From Mimachlamys varia (Eukaryota; Mollusca; Bivalvia; Pectinida; Pectinidae), in NCBI GenBank assembly GCA_947623455.1, contig OX392527.1, positions 34,774,201-34,838,200 of the forward strand: a DNA stretch of 64,000 nt, in the 5' to 3' direction. Position numbers and translations under genes: made by a program. How positions within the stretch are numbered: position 1 is the first letter of the stretch; the number at the start of each line of letters is the position of its first letter. Under the pieces are notes generated by a model. That model searched no databases. It had not been told where the DNA came from and saw nothing but the letters and a program-made list of their open reading frames with translations. Positions 11,926-23,600 of the stretch are shown here, piece after piece.

Positions 11926-14900
11926 TCAGTCCACTTTCACAAACACCTTTGATCTGGAAAATATTTTCTTTGCTTCATCTACCTCAGATAGTTTTTTCTC
12001 AATTTCTTGCTTTTGTGAACGAATTCGAAATGTGTCCATTCTTAAAGGTAATGCTGACATCTCACGTACCAGTTCTTCTTCCTCTGTGAATAAAAATAAA
12101 CAAAAATTGAATTAACTAATAACTTAGTGGTCAACCATAGGCATTCAAGATTTCCAAGTCCTAAGCTTGAAACCAAGATGAGTTAATGTGAAAACTAGTA
12201 CGAGATAAAATAACTATAAATACAAGAGGCCCAACGGGCCTTAACGGTCATCTGACTACCAATTGTAAAATCACTATGAAAATACGTGTAGTCATTAAAT
12301 CAAGTTATAATATGCCTGTATAGATTGCCAAGTTCAAGATAGTGGCCTTCTTGGATTTCTGATGGGCTTGAAAAATAACAACACTTTGTTGGGACCATCT
12401 CAGGATATCATTTCTGGCAAGTTTCAGCTCAATTCCACTGGTAGAACTTGAGAAGTTTAGAATGTGTTTTCAAAATGGCCGCTGTGGAGGCCATCTTGGA
12501 TTTTTGACTACACGAAAAATAACAACAGTTTCGTTTTGGCCCCAGTGACCTTGAATGAAAGTCAAGGTCATTTCTTTGAACAAACTTGGTAGCCCTTTAT
12601 CCCAGCATGCCACAGGCCCAATATTAGGTCTCTGGGCCTTTTGGTTATTCAGAAGAAGTCGTTTAAAGATTATGACCGTTTTGGCCCCTGTGACCTTGAA
12701 TGAAAGTCAAGGTCATTTCTTTGAACAAACTTGGTAGCCCTTTATCCCAGCATGCCACAGGCCCAATAATAGGTATCTGGGCCTTTTGGTTATTCAGAAG
12801 AAAATGTTTAAAGATTATGACCGTTTTGGCCCCAGTGACCTTGAATGAAAGTCAAGGTCATTTCTTTGAACAAACTTGGTAGCCCTTTATCCCAGCATGC
12901 CACAGGCCCAATATTAGATCTCTGGGCCTTTTGGTTATTCAGAAGAAAATGTTTAAAGATTATGACCGTTTTGGCCCCAGTGACCTTGAATGAAAGTCAA
13001 GGTCATTTCTTTGAACAAACTTGGTAGCCCTTTATCCCAGCATGCCACAGGCCCAATATCAGGTCTCTGGGCCTTTTGGTTATTCAGAAGAAGTTGTTTA
13101 AAGATTATGACCGTTTTGGCCCCTGTGACCTTGAATGAAGGTCAAGGTCATTTCTTTGAACAAACTTGGTAGCCCTTTATCCCAGCATGCCACAGGCCCA
13201 ATATTAGGTCTCTGGGCCTTTTGGTTATTCAGAAGAAGTCGTTTAAAAATTATGACCGTTTTGTCCCCTGTGACCTTGAATGAAGGTCAAGGTCATTTCT
13301 TTGAACAAACTTGGTAGCCCTTTATCTCAGCATAACACAGGACCAATATCAGGTCTCTGGGCCTTTTGGTTATTCAGAAGAAGTTGTTTAAAAAGATTTG
13401 ACCTTTTTGGCCCCTGTGACCTTGAATGAAGGTCAAGGTCATTTGTTTGAACAAACTTGGTACCCCTTTATCCCAGCATAACACAGGCCCAATATCAGGT
13501 CTCTGGGCCTTTTGGTTATTCAGAAGAAGTCGTTCAAAGATTTTGACCGTTTTGGCCCCTGTGACCTTGAAAGTAGGTCAAGGTCATTGATATGAGGTAA
13601 CTTTGTAGCACTCCATTCCAGGTACCTACTGGCCAAATATGATCACCCTTGGCCTTTTGGTTAGTGAGGAGAAGATTGTCAAACGTTTTTTTACATATCT
13701 GACCCCTGTGACCTTGAAAGTTAGTCAAGGTCATTGATATGAGGAAACTTTGTAGCACTCTTTCCCAGATACCTACTGGCCAAATATGATCACCCATAGC
13801 CTATTGGTTAGTGAGGAAAAGATTGTCAAACGCTTTTTTACATATTTGACCCCTGTGACCTTGAAAGTTAGTCAAGGTCATTGATATGAGGAAACTTTGT
13901 AGCACTCTTTCCCAGATACCTACTGGCCAAATATGATCACCCATGGCCTATTGGTTAGTGAGGAAAAGATTGTCAAACGCTTTTTTACATATTTGACCCC
14001 TGTGACCTTGAAAGTTAGTCAAGGTCATTGATATGAGGAAACTTTGTAGCACTCTTTCCCAGATACCTACTGGCCAAATATGATCACCCATGGCCTATTG
14101 GTTAGTGAGGAAAAGATTGTCAAACGCTTTTTTACATATTTGACCCCTGTGACCTTGAAAGTTAGTCAAGGTCATCGATATGAGGAAACTTTGTAGCACT
14201 CTATCCCAGGTGCCTACTGGCCAAATATCATTACCCTAGACCTTTTGGTTACTGAGAAGAAGATTGTTAAAGGTTTTTACATATTTGACCCCTGTGACCT
14301 TGAAAACAGGTCAAGGTCATTGAAATGAGGAAACTTTGTAGCACTCAATCCCAGGTGCCTACTGGCCAAATATCAGCACCTAGAGCCTTTTGGTTACTAA
14401 GAAGAAGATTGTTAAAGGAAAAGTTTACGGACGGCGGACGGCGGACGACGACGGACGAAGCATGATGGCAATAGGTCATCTTGACCCTTCGGGTCAGATG
14501 ACCTAAAAATGCATCTCATACAGTGTGAAACACATTTAAGTAAGGAAACTTCTACCACAGATGAGGAGAGTAAAATCATATCAAGTATGCCACCAGCAAC
14601 CTTCTATATCATACCACGGACATATTAAATCAAATATTAATTTTCATTTCTAAACGTCATGACTGATGAATTATATTTCATACATGTACCTGTATTATCC
14701 ACAGTTCAATATAGTTGTTGGAGTTAAACTGCATAATATGCAGAAAATTTAGAACGAAATTACAGTATTGCTACATATTTTGGACAATCCTAACATCATT
14801 TTACCTACTTTTTATTAATAGGTTCAGTGTTGTGCGTCTCTCAGCTTCTGGCAGTGCTCGGTGGCCGGGAGGCATTTCTGGGTCGGGTATGTTGGCTATA

Positions 14901-17900
14901 CGATTTTCCTCATCCTTTTTCCATTGCACTTTCCGTGATTGGAGGCTAAAAACATAAATTACTGGGTTGTACATTTACACTTTATTTATTTTACAACATA
15001 CATCTACCTTCAGCCATGAATTTTTTAAGATATCACTTAACATAATACAGCAAAAGTATTGATTTGCTAACATATATTTATCAAAAGATACTTAAGGTTC
15101 ACATTTCCACAATAGACCCATTTATATAAAATAACGTTGACAATTATTTAAAAAAAAAAAGTTTTTGCAAGTGGTACATGCATGCAAAAGTATTCAAATT
15201 ATACAGTTTATACAAAATATTAACATGAATCAAGAAAATTTCAAATATTTGCTTGATTATATAATAAGTAAGATTTACATATGTACTTAAATTAAAAGAT
15301 CATTCTAGTTGAAGTTCAACGGAAATATGGAGACAAATTAGGTTTAACTAAAATCAAGAAATATTTTGAAAAGAACATATTTTTTATAGTATACGTTTGC
15401 AGTCTATATCTATACACAAACTCAATTTCTGTTGTTAAAATAAACTGGATTTATCATCTGTTGAACCCATTTGCCAAAGTATGCTCCAGATCTGAGAAGA
15501 TTTTATTTGAACACCTCAATATTGGAAGGAAATGGATTTAAAGATTTATACATTGTCCAATATCAGTTCTACCCCAGGCAGTCACATCCTCTGTTAATTT
15601 GATACAGAAACGTATTCTCTAAACGCCATATTAAAGATACTTTCATCTGAATTGGTTAGTATGAAAAGATGATGGTTTGAAAAGTTTAGCTATGCTTTTT
15701 CTAATGAGTAATTAAAGTAAGCTATAGCAAAATGAAATTTTCAACTGCCTTAGTTTCTTCATAGATGCATGGATGATAACTTAAGCAATGGAATGCACTG
15801 GGTATGATTTTTTAGCTACTGTTAGGGGGAAAACAACACTTGTATTTCATAGTAACTGTTTTTGTGTTTAACTATTAAAGAAAGAAACATACATTCTCTG
15901 ATCAAGACTTACTATTTTGGGACCTCTCCAAACTTGTGCTGCTTTGTGAAATCCTCGTCCCTGCTCTTCTTGAGGTCATCCAAAGCTGTGAGACTGGGGC
16001 TCCTCATTATTTGGGACCTCTTGGCATTAACACCATTGATCTTGATGAAGTCAAAGTTATTCCTCGTCATCTTGACCTGACGAAATGATAGATTGTGTGT
16101 TATATAAACTAGCCCAGGTGTAATGTGATATTTGGCACTAAAGAAGTGCTGATGTATACATCTTACAACAACAGACTGTTTCCATGCTTCAATGTAATTA
16201 AACTATGACTATTCAACATTGAGACAATTGATTAACTTATAGTTTGTTTTTTAATGTCCATGATAAATAAAAATAGGCCTTGGACTGACTTTCCTATTAT
16301 TTACTTTACACAATTATAATATTACGACGAAAACCTACATCAGTAGCTGAACTTGCACGTGGAACTGTCAGTTTCTCGTCGGGTACATTGACTTCTGGAC
16401 TGCTGGGACGAGAGGGAAACTTCACTGAGGGACCTGACCGTGAATGCGCCCTGGTGAAACATGCCGAGTGTGGTCTTGGTGCATCTGGTTCTCGCTAAAA
16501 CAAGTAAATATAGTAATGTAGAAAAAAATAAATAAAAAAGGACAGAAACATAGGAAAGTATTTGTAAATAGTTGATCCAAAATAAATGTTTTTAAAATTA
16601 ATTCTCAAAATCATTTTAAAGCATCAAGAGCAGAAAATTATCATTTCAAATTAGCTGAAAGGTATCTGTGTCAGTTTGTCACTTCTTTTCTTAATCAATA
16701 AAGTTAAGCTTTTCCAGTAGCATGTATTTTCCACTCAAAAAACCTCTAAGATTGTTTGGTACAGTTTGCACCACCCAGGTATGCATACTTCAATATCCCC
16801 CTTCACTCGGGATGGAACATCACGATATTTTTCTGACTTCCATAGTGCCTTCACTGGCTTGTGGCTCTCTGCTTCTCTTTCTTTACTTTGCCTTTGTATT
16901 TGTCTCATGCGTCGTACATTGTCCATGTAATGGTTTTTGGGTTTTGTATCTGAAAACAAATATTCAAAAATCAATGTGCTTATTACCTATTATGTAAAAA
17001 AATCACATTTTCTGCAGAATCTCCCGAGAGTGTTTGCTTTTTTCTGAGATGACTCAGGGGGAGGAAGAGTGTCATCACTACAATTTGTACAATTTTGAAT
17101 TTCCACCACCCAGAGATGCTGTCAAACCAGTTTTGTTAACAGAAAAAAGTCATTATTAGCAATATAGCCTCACCAAACTTTCTGTACCCCTTAAGCCCCT
17201 TGGGAGGTAGGGGGTCAACCAAACCATTTATAAACAACAATTTTGAATACCCAATAGATAGCTAAAGGAATGCTACCAGTGAAATATGGTTGGTATTTAT
17301 TGTGTTTCCAGAAAAGAAGTCACTTAAACCAATATAGCTAAATAACCTGCTTTCCCCTGCGGAAGGAAGGGGTAGGAGGGCAGCAAATTCTTTTGTAATA
17401 TTTTGAATCCTTACCTCCCATGAATGCTTCCAACAGACTTGGACTGATATCCAATACAGTAGTTCTAAAGAAGAAGTCGTTCATAGCAATATAGTTAATT
17501 GTCCCTTTTTTGCCTCACCTCTCAGCCCTGTGCTCCTTGGGGGGTCAACCTGTCCCTTAGCATATTTTTGAATGATCCCCAACCCATAGCGATGCTTCCT
17601 GCCAAATGTGTTAATTTCCAATCAGCAGTTACAGAGAACACTGGAATGGCACGACATGAGCTCACCTTTTTGACCAGGTGAGCTTCCTGAAAGTGTGTTG
17701 GATATAACAAAGCTGCAGAGCCAAAAGTACAAATTTTGGTTAGACCTATGTTGTTGTTTTTTTGTTCATGTATATCAATTTCATTACATGTGGTATGAAT
17801 ATAAGTTTTTATCTTCTTCAATCTGACCTCCTCGGTTTATCTCTTAATATGAGTATCATCCACCAAAAATTGTTCATTTTCCTTAAAGCTGCAACAGAAT

Positions 17901-17994
17901 GTGATAAAGTTGCACAACTATTACCTGTTCCATATTTCTTTGTTGAACCATATCCCTGACCATTAACAAGCATCATTCCACCTCCGCCGTGCAT
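11926..17994 (-). CDS. ENKD1: ENKD1, enkurin domain-containing protein 1 (six coding exons)
   Basis: Coding exons on the minus strand are 17994-17925, 16949-16789, 16494-16339, 16076-15913, 14945-14809 and 12083-11926 (stop at 11926-11928). All introns are GT-AG, the phases agree, and the total is 846 nt (281 aa). Exon 2 has the ENKD1 segment E/DNVRRMRxIQ ... VKALWKSEKY. Exon 3 has F-T-R-A-H-S-R-S-G-P. The C-terminal enkurin domain starts near residue 182 with P-K-Y-L-Q and ends with I-F-S-R-x-K-V-F-V-K. The order and motifs match vertebrate ENKD1 (about 346 aa), with a shorter N-terminus. The family binds microtubules and acts at centrioles, cilia and spindle orientation. The ATG is supported by an in-frame TAA just upstream in the same exon, which runs on as 5' UTR to 18090. 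Introns hold mobile elements at 12222-14505 and 17020-17690. Confidence 0.93.
12222..14505 (+). mobile_element. non-autonomous Helitron-like element with 145-bp tandem core and 3' hairpin (copy B1)
   Basis: It starts with 'acaagaggcccaacgggcc' (a small GC hairpin), then GGTCATCTGAC at 12246-12256. The core has near-identical 145-bp units (TGACCTTGA near 12546, 12691, 12836, 12981, 13126, 13271, 13417) and then a diverged subfamily with 'gaggaaactttgtagcact' to about 14390. A (GACGGC/GACGAC) tract precedes a 3' hairpin (GGTCATC-TTGACCC-TTC-GGGTCA-GATGACC) ending CTAA. The 5' GGTCATCTGAC is the exact reverse complement of GTCAGATGACC at 14493-14503. It sits in the last ENKD1 intron and has no coding capacity. 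The CTAA end plus adjacent hairpin suggest a Helitron/Helentron-type origin; a canonical 5' TC is not evident. Confidence 0.75.
14946..15912 (-). other. ENKD1 intron 4, largely featureless
   Basis: AT-rich intronic DNA. The only repeat noted is at about 14971-14997 ('cactttatttattttacaac'), which is the reversed tail of the SINE type seen whole at 46569-46818. Confidence 0.5.
17020..17690 (+). mobile_element. decayed copy of the ~160-bp-core hairpin element (family A)
   Basis: About three diverged units share 'aaaccaatatagctaaataa', 'agccccttgggaggtagggg' and 'gaagaagtcg' with the units at 31106-31880. The right edge has a terminal hairpin (GAGCTCACC ... GGTGAGC, about 17658-17684) like that at 31920-31950. 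It lies in ENKD1 intron 1 and is older than the 31-kb copy. Confidence 0.65.
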
Positions 17995-18433
17995 GATGAC
18001 GTCTATTTATGTAGTTGAAATAAATAAAATCTCCTTCAATCACATCACTGAACCATATCTTTTCATTACCACAAAAGCCAGCTGTACAATCTGAAAAAAA
18101 ACACAATACAAAACTTTCATTTACTGGTAGGTTATGGTCTATGACTGAACTCTCCTTTTGCACAGTGTTACTACTTGTAATGCCTGTTCAAGTGTTGTAT
18201 TTCGTTCCATTACAATGTCACAAAGAAAGCACAATTTTCTTCGTATTTATACATGAAACTAATTAAGTTTGACCGACATCATAAGGGGCAATACTTCTTC
18301 AAAGTATATTCAATTCAAACCAATGATCAGGAAATTTAAACATAGCTTTATGTCATGGTGAATAAATGTACAAAGTTTGAAAGAAATGGCTTGAAGACTG
18401 TGGGAGGAGATCTCTGAACATCTTTACATTGTA

Positions 18434-18930
18434 AAACAAGAGATCCCAGGGGGACCTTGTCAGCCACCATCAATGATTATTCGGCCGTTCTTAAAAAGAT
18501 GGATCTTTTCCATTCTTATTTTAGCTTTCATTTTAATATGTATTTAATCTTAGTTCTGTGAACTATTCATGAAAAATAATAATAGTTGAAAGAAGGTCTC
18601 TTGTCAGCAGTTTTGTTTTTCTGATCAGTTCCAAAAACAGCACAACTAGTCACCAAGGGGAACTTGCATATGAAATTTGGAAAGGATCCATTTAGTACTT
18701 CTCAAGATGTAACGGTAACAAATTTTCATTGTCAAAATCCAAGATGGCTGCATTTCAGCCATTTTGTTTTTCCAATCAGTCCCATAATCATTACAGCAAA
18801 GCTAGGGAACAAGGGGAACCTGCATATGAAATTTGAGAAAGATCCATCTTGCATTTTTCAATATATAACTGTAACAAAAATTGTTTAAGGACGTACCACG
18901 GACCATGAATGGACGCAGGGTGATTTGAAT
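18434..18930 (+). mobile_element. non-autonomous repeat element, 'caagagatcccag' family, inserted inside an older repeat
   Basis: It begins 'aacaagagatcccaggggga' and ends near 'ttgtttaaggacgtaccacgg'. A reverse-oriented relative lies at about 49617-50193. The sequence just before it (about 18352-18415, 'gtgaataaatgtacaaagtttga...gggaggagatctc') resumes after it at about 18998-19055, which suggests insertion into a pre-existing repeat. Confidence 0.6.
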
Positions 18931-19334
18931 AGTTCGGGCATTATGAAAATATAGTCAAATAAACCATTGGTTCAGGAAAAAACAATTTCATGTCATAGTG
19001 AATAAATGTACAAAGTTTTAAGGAGATCGCTTGAAAACTGAGGGAGGAGATCTCAAGGTAAATGAAAGTTTTTGAAAGACTGAAGTACAATGCCACACCA
19101 TTATATGTCCCCTCATTGAATTGGCTCAAAAAAGGTTTTGACAGGCATATAAAAACATGATGAACAGCATGAAGTTGGGAGACCTGCTTGGGCTCACTTA
19201 GTAAGTAAATTCTATAATAACCCGATTTCGGTGCTTACTGTGACTTCATACATATTTGCAAATTTCTAAATTATTGGGGATTTTCAGTAGTTCAGTAGTT
19301 GTCACACTAACCAAATGAAGTTAGTATGTATATA

Positions 19335-19735
19335 TGTAACAGAGGTCATTATTTTTTCAATGCCTCCACTAGGTGTTGAACCCGGAACATCTGGCTTCTA
19401 GTCTTACGCTCACCCGATCTCACTAGCTAGGCAGTATATTGTAGCTAGTATTTTACCAGGGTTACATATGCATACTCCCCACTCCTTGAAAGATTTGTCC
19501 CAAGTTTTCTGGGGGTCATAGGGATTCCTTTTCAAGTACCCCTAGTGTATGTCATTCCCAGGTCCCTACGCTGGCACCATATGTAACAGAGGTTATTATT
19601 TTTTCAATGCCTCCACTAAGTGTCAAACACGGAACCTCTGGCCTCTAGTCTTACGCCCAACCGATCAAGCTAAAAATCAGATCTCACTAGCCAAGCGGTA
19701 TACTTGCAGCTAGTATTTATTACTGGTTACATATT
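19335..19735 (-). repeat. tandemly duplicated ~244-bp segment containing a tRNA-like SINE head
   Basis: The block from 'atgtaacagaggtcattatt' (about 19335) recurs at about 19579 with roughly 90% identity, including 'caatgcctccacta', 'ggaac.tctggc.tctagtcttacgc' and 'gatctcactagc'. Read on the minus strand the 'ttgaacccgg' part resembles a Pol III B box. Likely a tRNA-derived retroposon fragment that later duplicated. Confidence 0.6.
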
Positions 19736-20222
19736 ATAGACCTTTTAAGATTATTTTTGTGAAATATTAAAATATCAATATATTTCTGGATCGGCTTTTT
19801 AGTTCCGATCCGGGAACGGTGTACAAGATTTACTATTAACACTGAAAAGGCACCTGCAATCCATTGCTACAGCAAAGATGCCAAACTGATGTTGGATTAA
19901 CAGCTTAAGCTTACAAGTAGATTAAATTACAACAGAATTAAATAGAATTAGTGACGCAAACAAATGAAACTGATGTTTGAAAATGGCACAAATAAGTACA
20001 CTATGCTCGGGGCAAGACAACTTACGTCAAACAGGAAAAAAATACCACATCATATTTTGTTTACATCTTTGCCCGGTGACTCAAGTCCAAACACAACATT
20101 TACGATACTACTAAAAACGACATCATCTTTTGTGTAACTTACAGTGCTTGTGACATTCGAGTTAAAAGAAACTAACATCTTTATCCAAAAACTTAATGCA
20201 AGATATCAAAAGTCTCACTTAC

Positions 20223-20627
20223 AACGAAAAGGTATAATACACAACTAGAACTTTCAATTCCAAGCGCAACGTCTGTCGTCCTCCATATTGAATTTTGCTC
20301 CTGAATCACGTGACTATCGAAGAAATTTCATAAACGGTTGCTATTTTTCAAAAACAAATATTATTGAGGGTATAATTTAAATCAGTTGGTAAAATAAAGT
20401 AAAAAAATGTTGGTATTACATCGATGAATTCCACTTAAAACAAGTCCCGTTGAAACGGGAGTGAACGTCGTCATGGATACCCAAACATCCGCTATCATGG
20501 ACGACACAGGCGAAAAGTAGAAGGAAACGTCAACAAACATGTAGGATGTATTCAGTGGCTATGCGTTTTTAACAGCCACCAACGTTCGAACTAACTACAT
20601 AGACGTGTATCTTGATAATCTAGCATA
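20223..20627. promoter_or_regulatory. probable bidirectional promoter of ENKD1 (-) and C2orf81 (+)
   Basis: The putative ENKD1 first exon (donor at 20222/20223) and the C2orf81 start codon (20628) are about 400 bp apart and divergent. The interval has a CACGTGAC E-box (about 20308-20315), 'cggttgcta' near 20336 and 'gtcatggatac' near 20470, the latter two being weak RFX X-box-like matches. There is no TATA box at an obvious position. Shared promoter function is inferred from spacing. Confidence 0.45.
20473..20520 (+). other. upstream ORF of 15 codons in the C2orf81 leader
   Basis: ATG at 20473 reads 15 codons (MDTQTSAIMDDTGEK) to TAG at 20518-20520, 107 bp before the main ATG. Whether it is transcribed depends on the unknown start site. 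Confidence 0.3.
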
Positions 20628-23600
20628 ATGTCGAGAGCAGCCGTTTCAAAATCACGGGCCGACAAAGGTGCCAAGCCCGGACCTCCTGCACATACACCTG
20701 TGGTAGCACATGAAATTGTGCCTGGGAAATTTAATGACCAAGACTGGTACGATTCATCTATTTGACATGTTTCTATGCATAAATAATCATTTCATAGCAC
20801 ACACATTTTCCATTGATTTCTTAGGGTGTTGGATGAATTGTCATTGTTCATTGTTATTAATTACTGTACATTAATCATATAACTTCTATTAGTATTAGAA
20901 CCTTAGATATCCTATTTAATAATAATTTATTAAAAATATTACAGTCAGGGTTATTGTAGAAATGTTAAATAGGTATTGGTCATTAAACGCCATATCTTTT
21001 CTTCTTCTTTTATCATACACCCTCCTTCAAAAATGATGATTATGGGTAAAAGGTTGTGTGCTGGACGCTATTAAAAAAAGTGAAGAAATTTCTATTTAAA
21101 GTGAGAGGGGGGGGATGTTTTTTTTATTTTATTTTTTTATCGTATATTCATATGCCTGTACCAGTGAGGTACTTGGGATATTGAAGAACCTAAGCACGGA
21201 TTGGTCTTGTATCCTCCCTGCTACATATGCATGTCAATAATTAATATAATCAGTTTTACTTAAGGGCAACAACCAGCTTAAATCCCATTGTTAAATTTCC
21301 TAACAACCTCAGTATACCAGTATTTTAAGTATACATTGTATGTCGACCCGATGATTATAGGCTTTTTATATGTGTTTGTACTATCTCCACTTGTTGGTCT
21401 TGCTCTGAATTTATGGATATATTTAGTGATAAGATTCTTCATTTTTTATCACTGCTAAAATGTAGGCTTGCTTTAAAAAAAACTTTTAAGAAAAAATTGA
21501 TTCAACAATATTTTCAGGACATTTATGGTGGAAAAAGATGGCTCTGAAGAATTCGTGGAGGATATTATTGATGAACTAGTGGATAATACTTTAGATGTTA
21601 TATATGACAATTACATTGGACATCAGTTACTACCTTTTACAGTTACAATGGCTAAGGATGCAATTTTACAAATAATTGAGGTAAGAATTGTGTGATTTAC
21701 CATGCATATGGCTGATATACATGTACAAGCTCATTTATCAAATGGATTCAATTCAGATTGGGTTTGAGAAAACACTTAATTGTTTATTATATCAATAAAT
21801 TATAATAAGTGTTTATTGCATCAATAATAAAATATTTTGAAATTGAAAATACTTAACATTTTGACCCAAAACAAATACCAAATATGCAGTATTATAGCAA
21901 AATCAGTTCTTCTGACTCTTGAGTGCATTCCAATTTTCAATAGGTATAATATTCCCATTTCAAAACTGTATTGTAGTGGCAATTTTTATCCAGAGATGAA
22001 GGTGAACAGAATGTAGAAACAGATCCAGGATGGATGCAAGATGAAGGTAATTGTATTCATGAAATCCTCTTGTATATATAGTCATTAAGTTCATGGCAGA
22101 TCTATAAGAAATGCCATTGTCAGTTAAGCAGTTCAATCTCAATTATCATATACTGCAGGTACATGTGACCATGCAGGTGAACCTATCACAAATGAAAAAA
22201 CAAAGAAATATTATTCTTGTTCATGAAAGTACCTGGGTTAGATTGATTGGTTGTCCAATTGTGACTTCATGATATTTACGATTAATTGATACTGGAATTC
22301 AAATTATGCTTACTCATTGATGACTTCTAATTTAAAAATATGAATGGTTTATTTATAGATACAAGGTATTCATTTACTTGCAGATAAAATTAAATGTCAT
22401 TTCTGTTTGCATGGTAGAACCTGATCCTGCTGTAACAGACTGTTGGGCCCAGGGTTCTGTACCAAAAGCACTTGTTCCTGAACGACCAATGACACCTGTT
22501 GAGGAAGAAGTTGAAGAAAAAGTGGAAGAAACTGCAGTTGTGTATGTATTTCATTGTTTAAACTTTCAACATTATTTATCGTTCCAATGTAAATTTAAGG
22601 AACTATTCCTGTATCAAAATACATGTACCTCGTATCTATAAAACAATTGAAACTGTTTTTCATTCATGCTTAAAACAAATGCAAAATTGACTAGGCAGAT
22701 TAATGATGATTAACTTAGATAACATTTGGTTTATATTAGATTATGAAATGTTTATACAGAGAGGAGGAAGAGGAGAAGGTAGAGGAAGAGGAACCCCCAG
22801 AGCTAGCTGACAAAGTGTCTGATACAGAGGAGGGCGGAAATCAAGAGGAAGAACAAAAAGCCAATGAAGAAGAAAAGGTTTGCCTTTATCCAGCTATTTT
22901 ATCTAGTCCACATATCACATCAATACGTCTTGTACAATTAATTTCGTCAACATTTAGAGAATAATTGTACTTTGAGATGAAAAGCAAAAGGTGTGGCATT
23001 CAGGTAGCTTTACATAAAGTAAGTCAAGTTGCATGCACTGTATACTTTATTACAGATTCAAAATGACCTCATTACAATGGACTATACAGTAGAAAAACTC
23101 AGTTCTCCAAATAGAAATAACTAAAAGAACCTTTTATAACTGAATTGGTCAACTTCTACTACCTAATGTCCTGAAATATACAAATATACTATGATAAGAA
23201 AAGAGAAAATTTGTGGATCATTGAATGTACTTTTCATGTCTTAAATAATTGACAATGTGTTGAAGCAATGGATATTTTTCCCTTTCTTTAATATATTCAA
23301 ATTGAGGAAAATCGATGGTGCCTAATTTTGTTTTCTTTAGAATAAAAAAAAGAGAACAAAGTATAAACCATACACAGGAAAAGTGAAGGCAGGTAAAGGC
23401 TTAAACCAGATGACAGAGTCTTTGGAACAAACAGAAATGGCCATGATGTATGAAGAATATGTAAAGTCACAGGAGTACGAGGCAGCAGAGAAGGCCAGTG
23501 GACTACTCAACATGCCAGTCTCATGTCACTCCATACTGAAGGTAAACAGAAGGATGACCATTCCAAGGAAGGCTGGCAAATTATACATATAGATATAGTT

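Larger units (their letters stand above)
18091..20222 (-). other. probable 5'-UTR intron of ENKD1, filled with repeats
   Basis: The ATG exon of ENKD1 has a splice acceptor at 18090/18091. A good donor reads (minus strand) TTTTCGTT|GTAAGTGAGA at 20222/20223, so a non-coding first exon near 20223-20290 is likely. A second donor-like site lies near 20139-20150. The intron contains repeats at 18300-19060 and 19335-19735. Confidence 0.5.

Noticed and set aside
12555..13317. Five 60-codon plus-strand open frames
   Set aside because: They are by-products of the 145-bp repeat core of the element at 12222-14505.
20442..20459. Hairpin 'tcccgttgaaacggga' as a terminator
   Set aside because: A short GC hairpin has no such role in an animal promoter region; probably chance.
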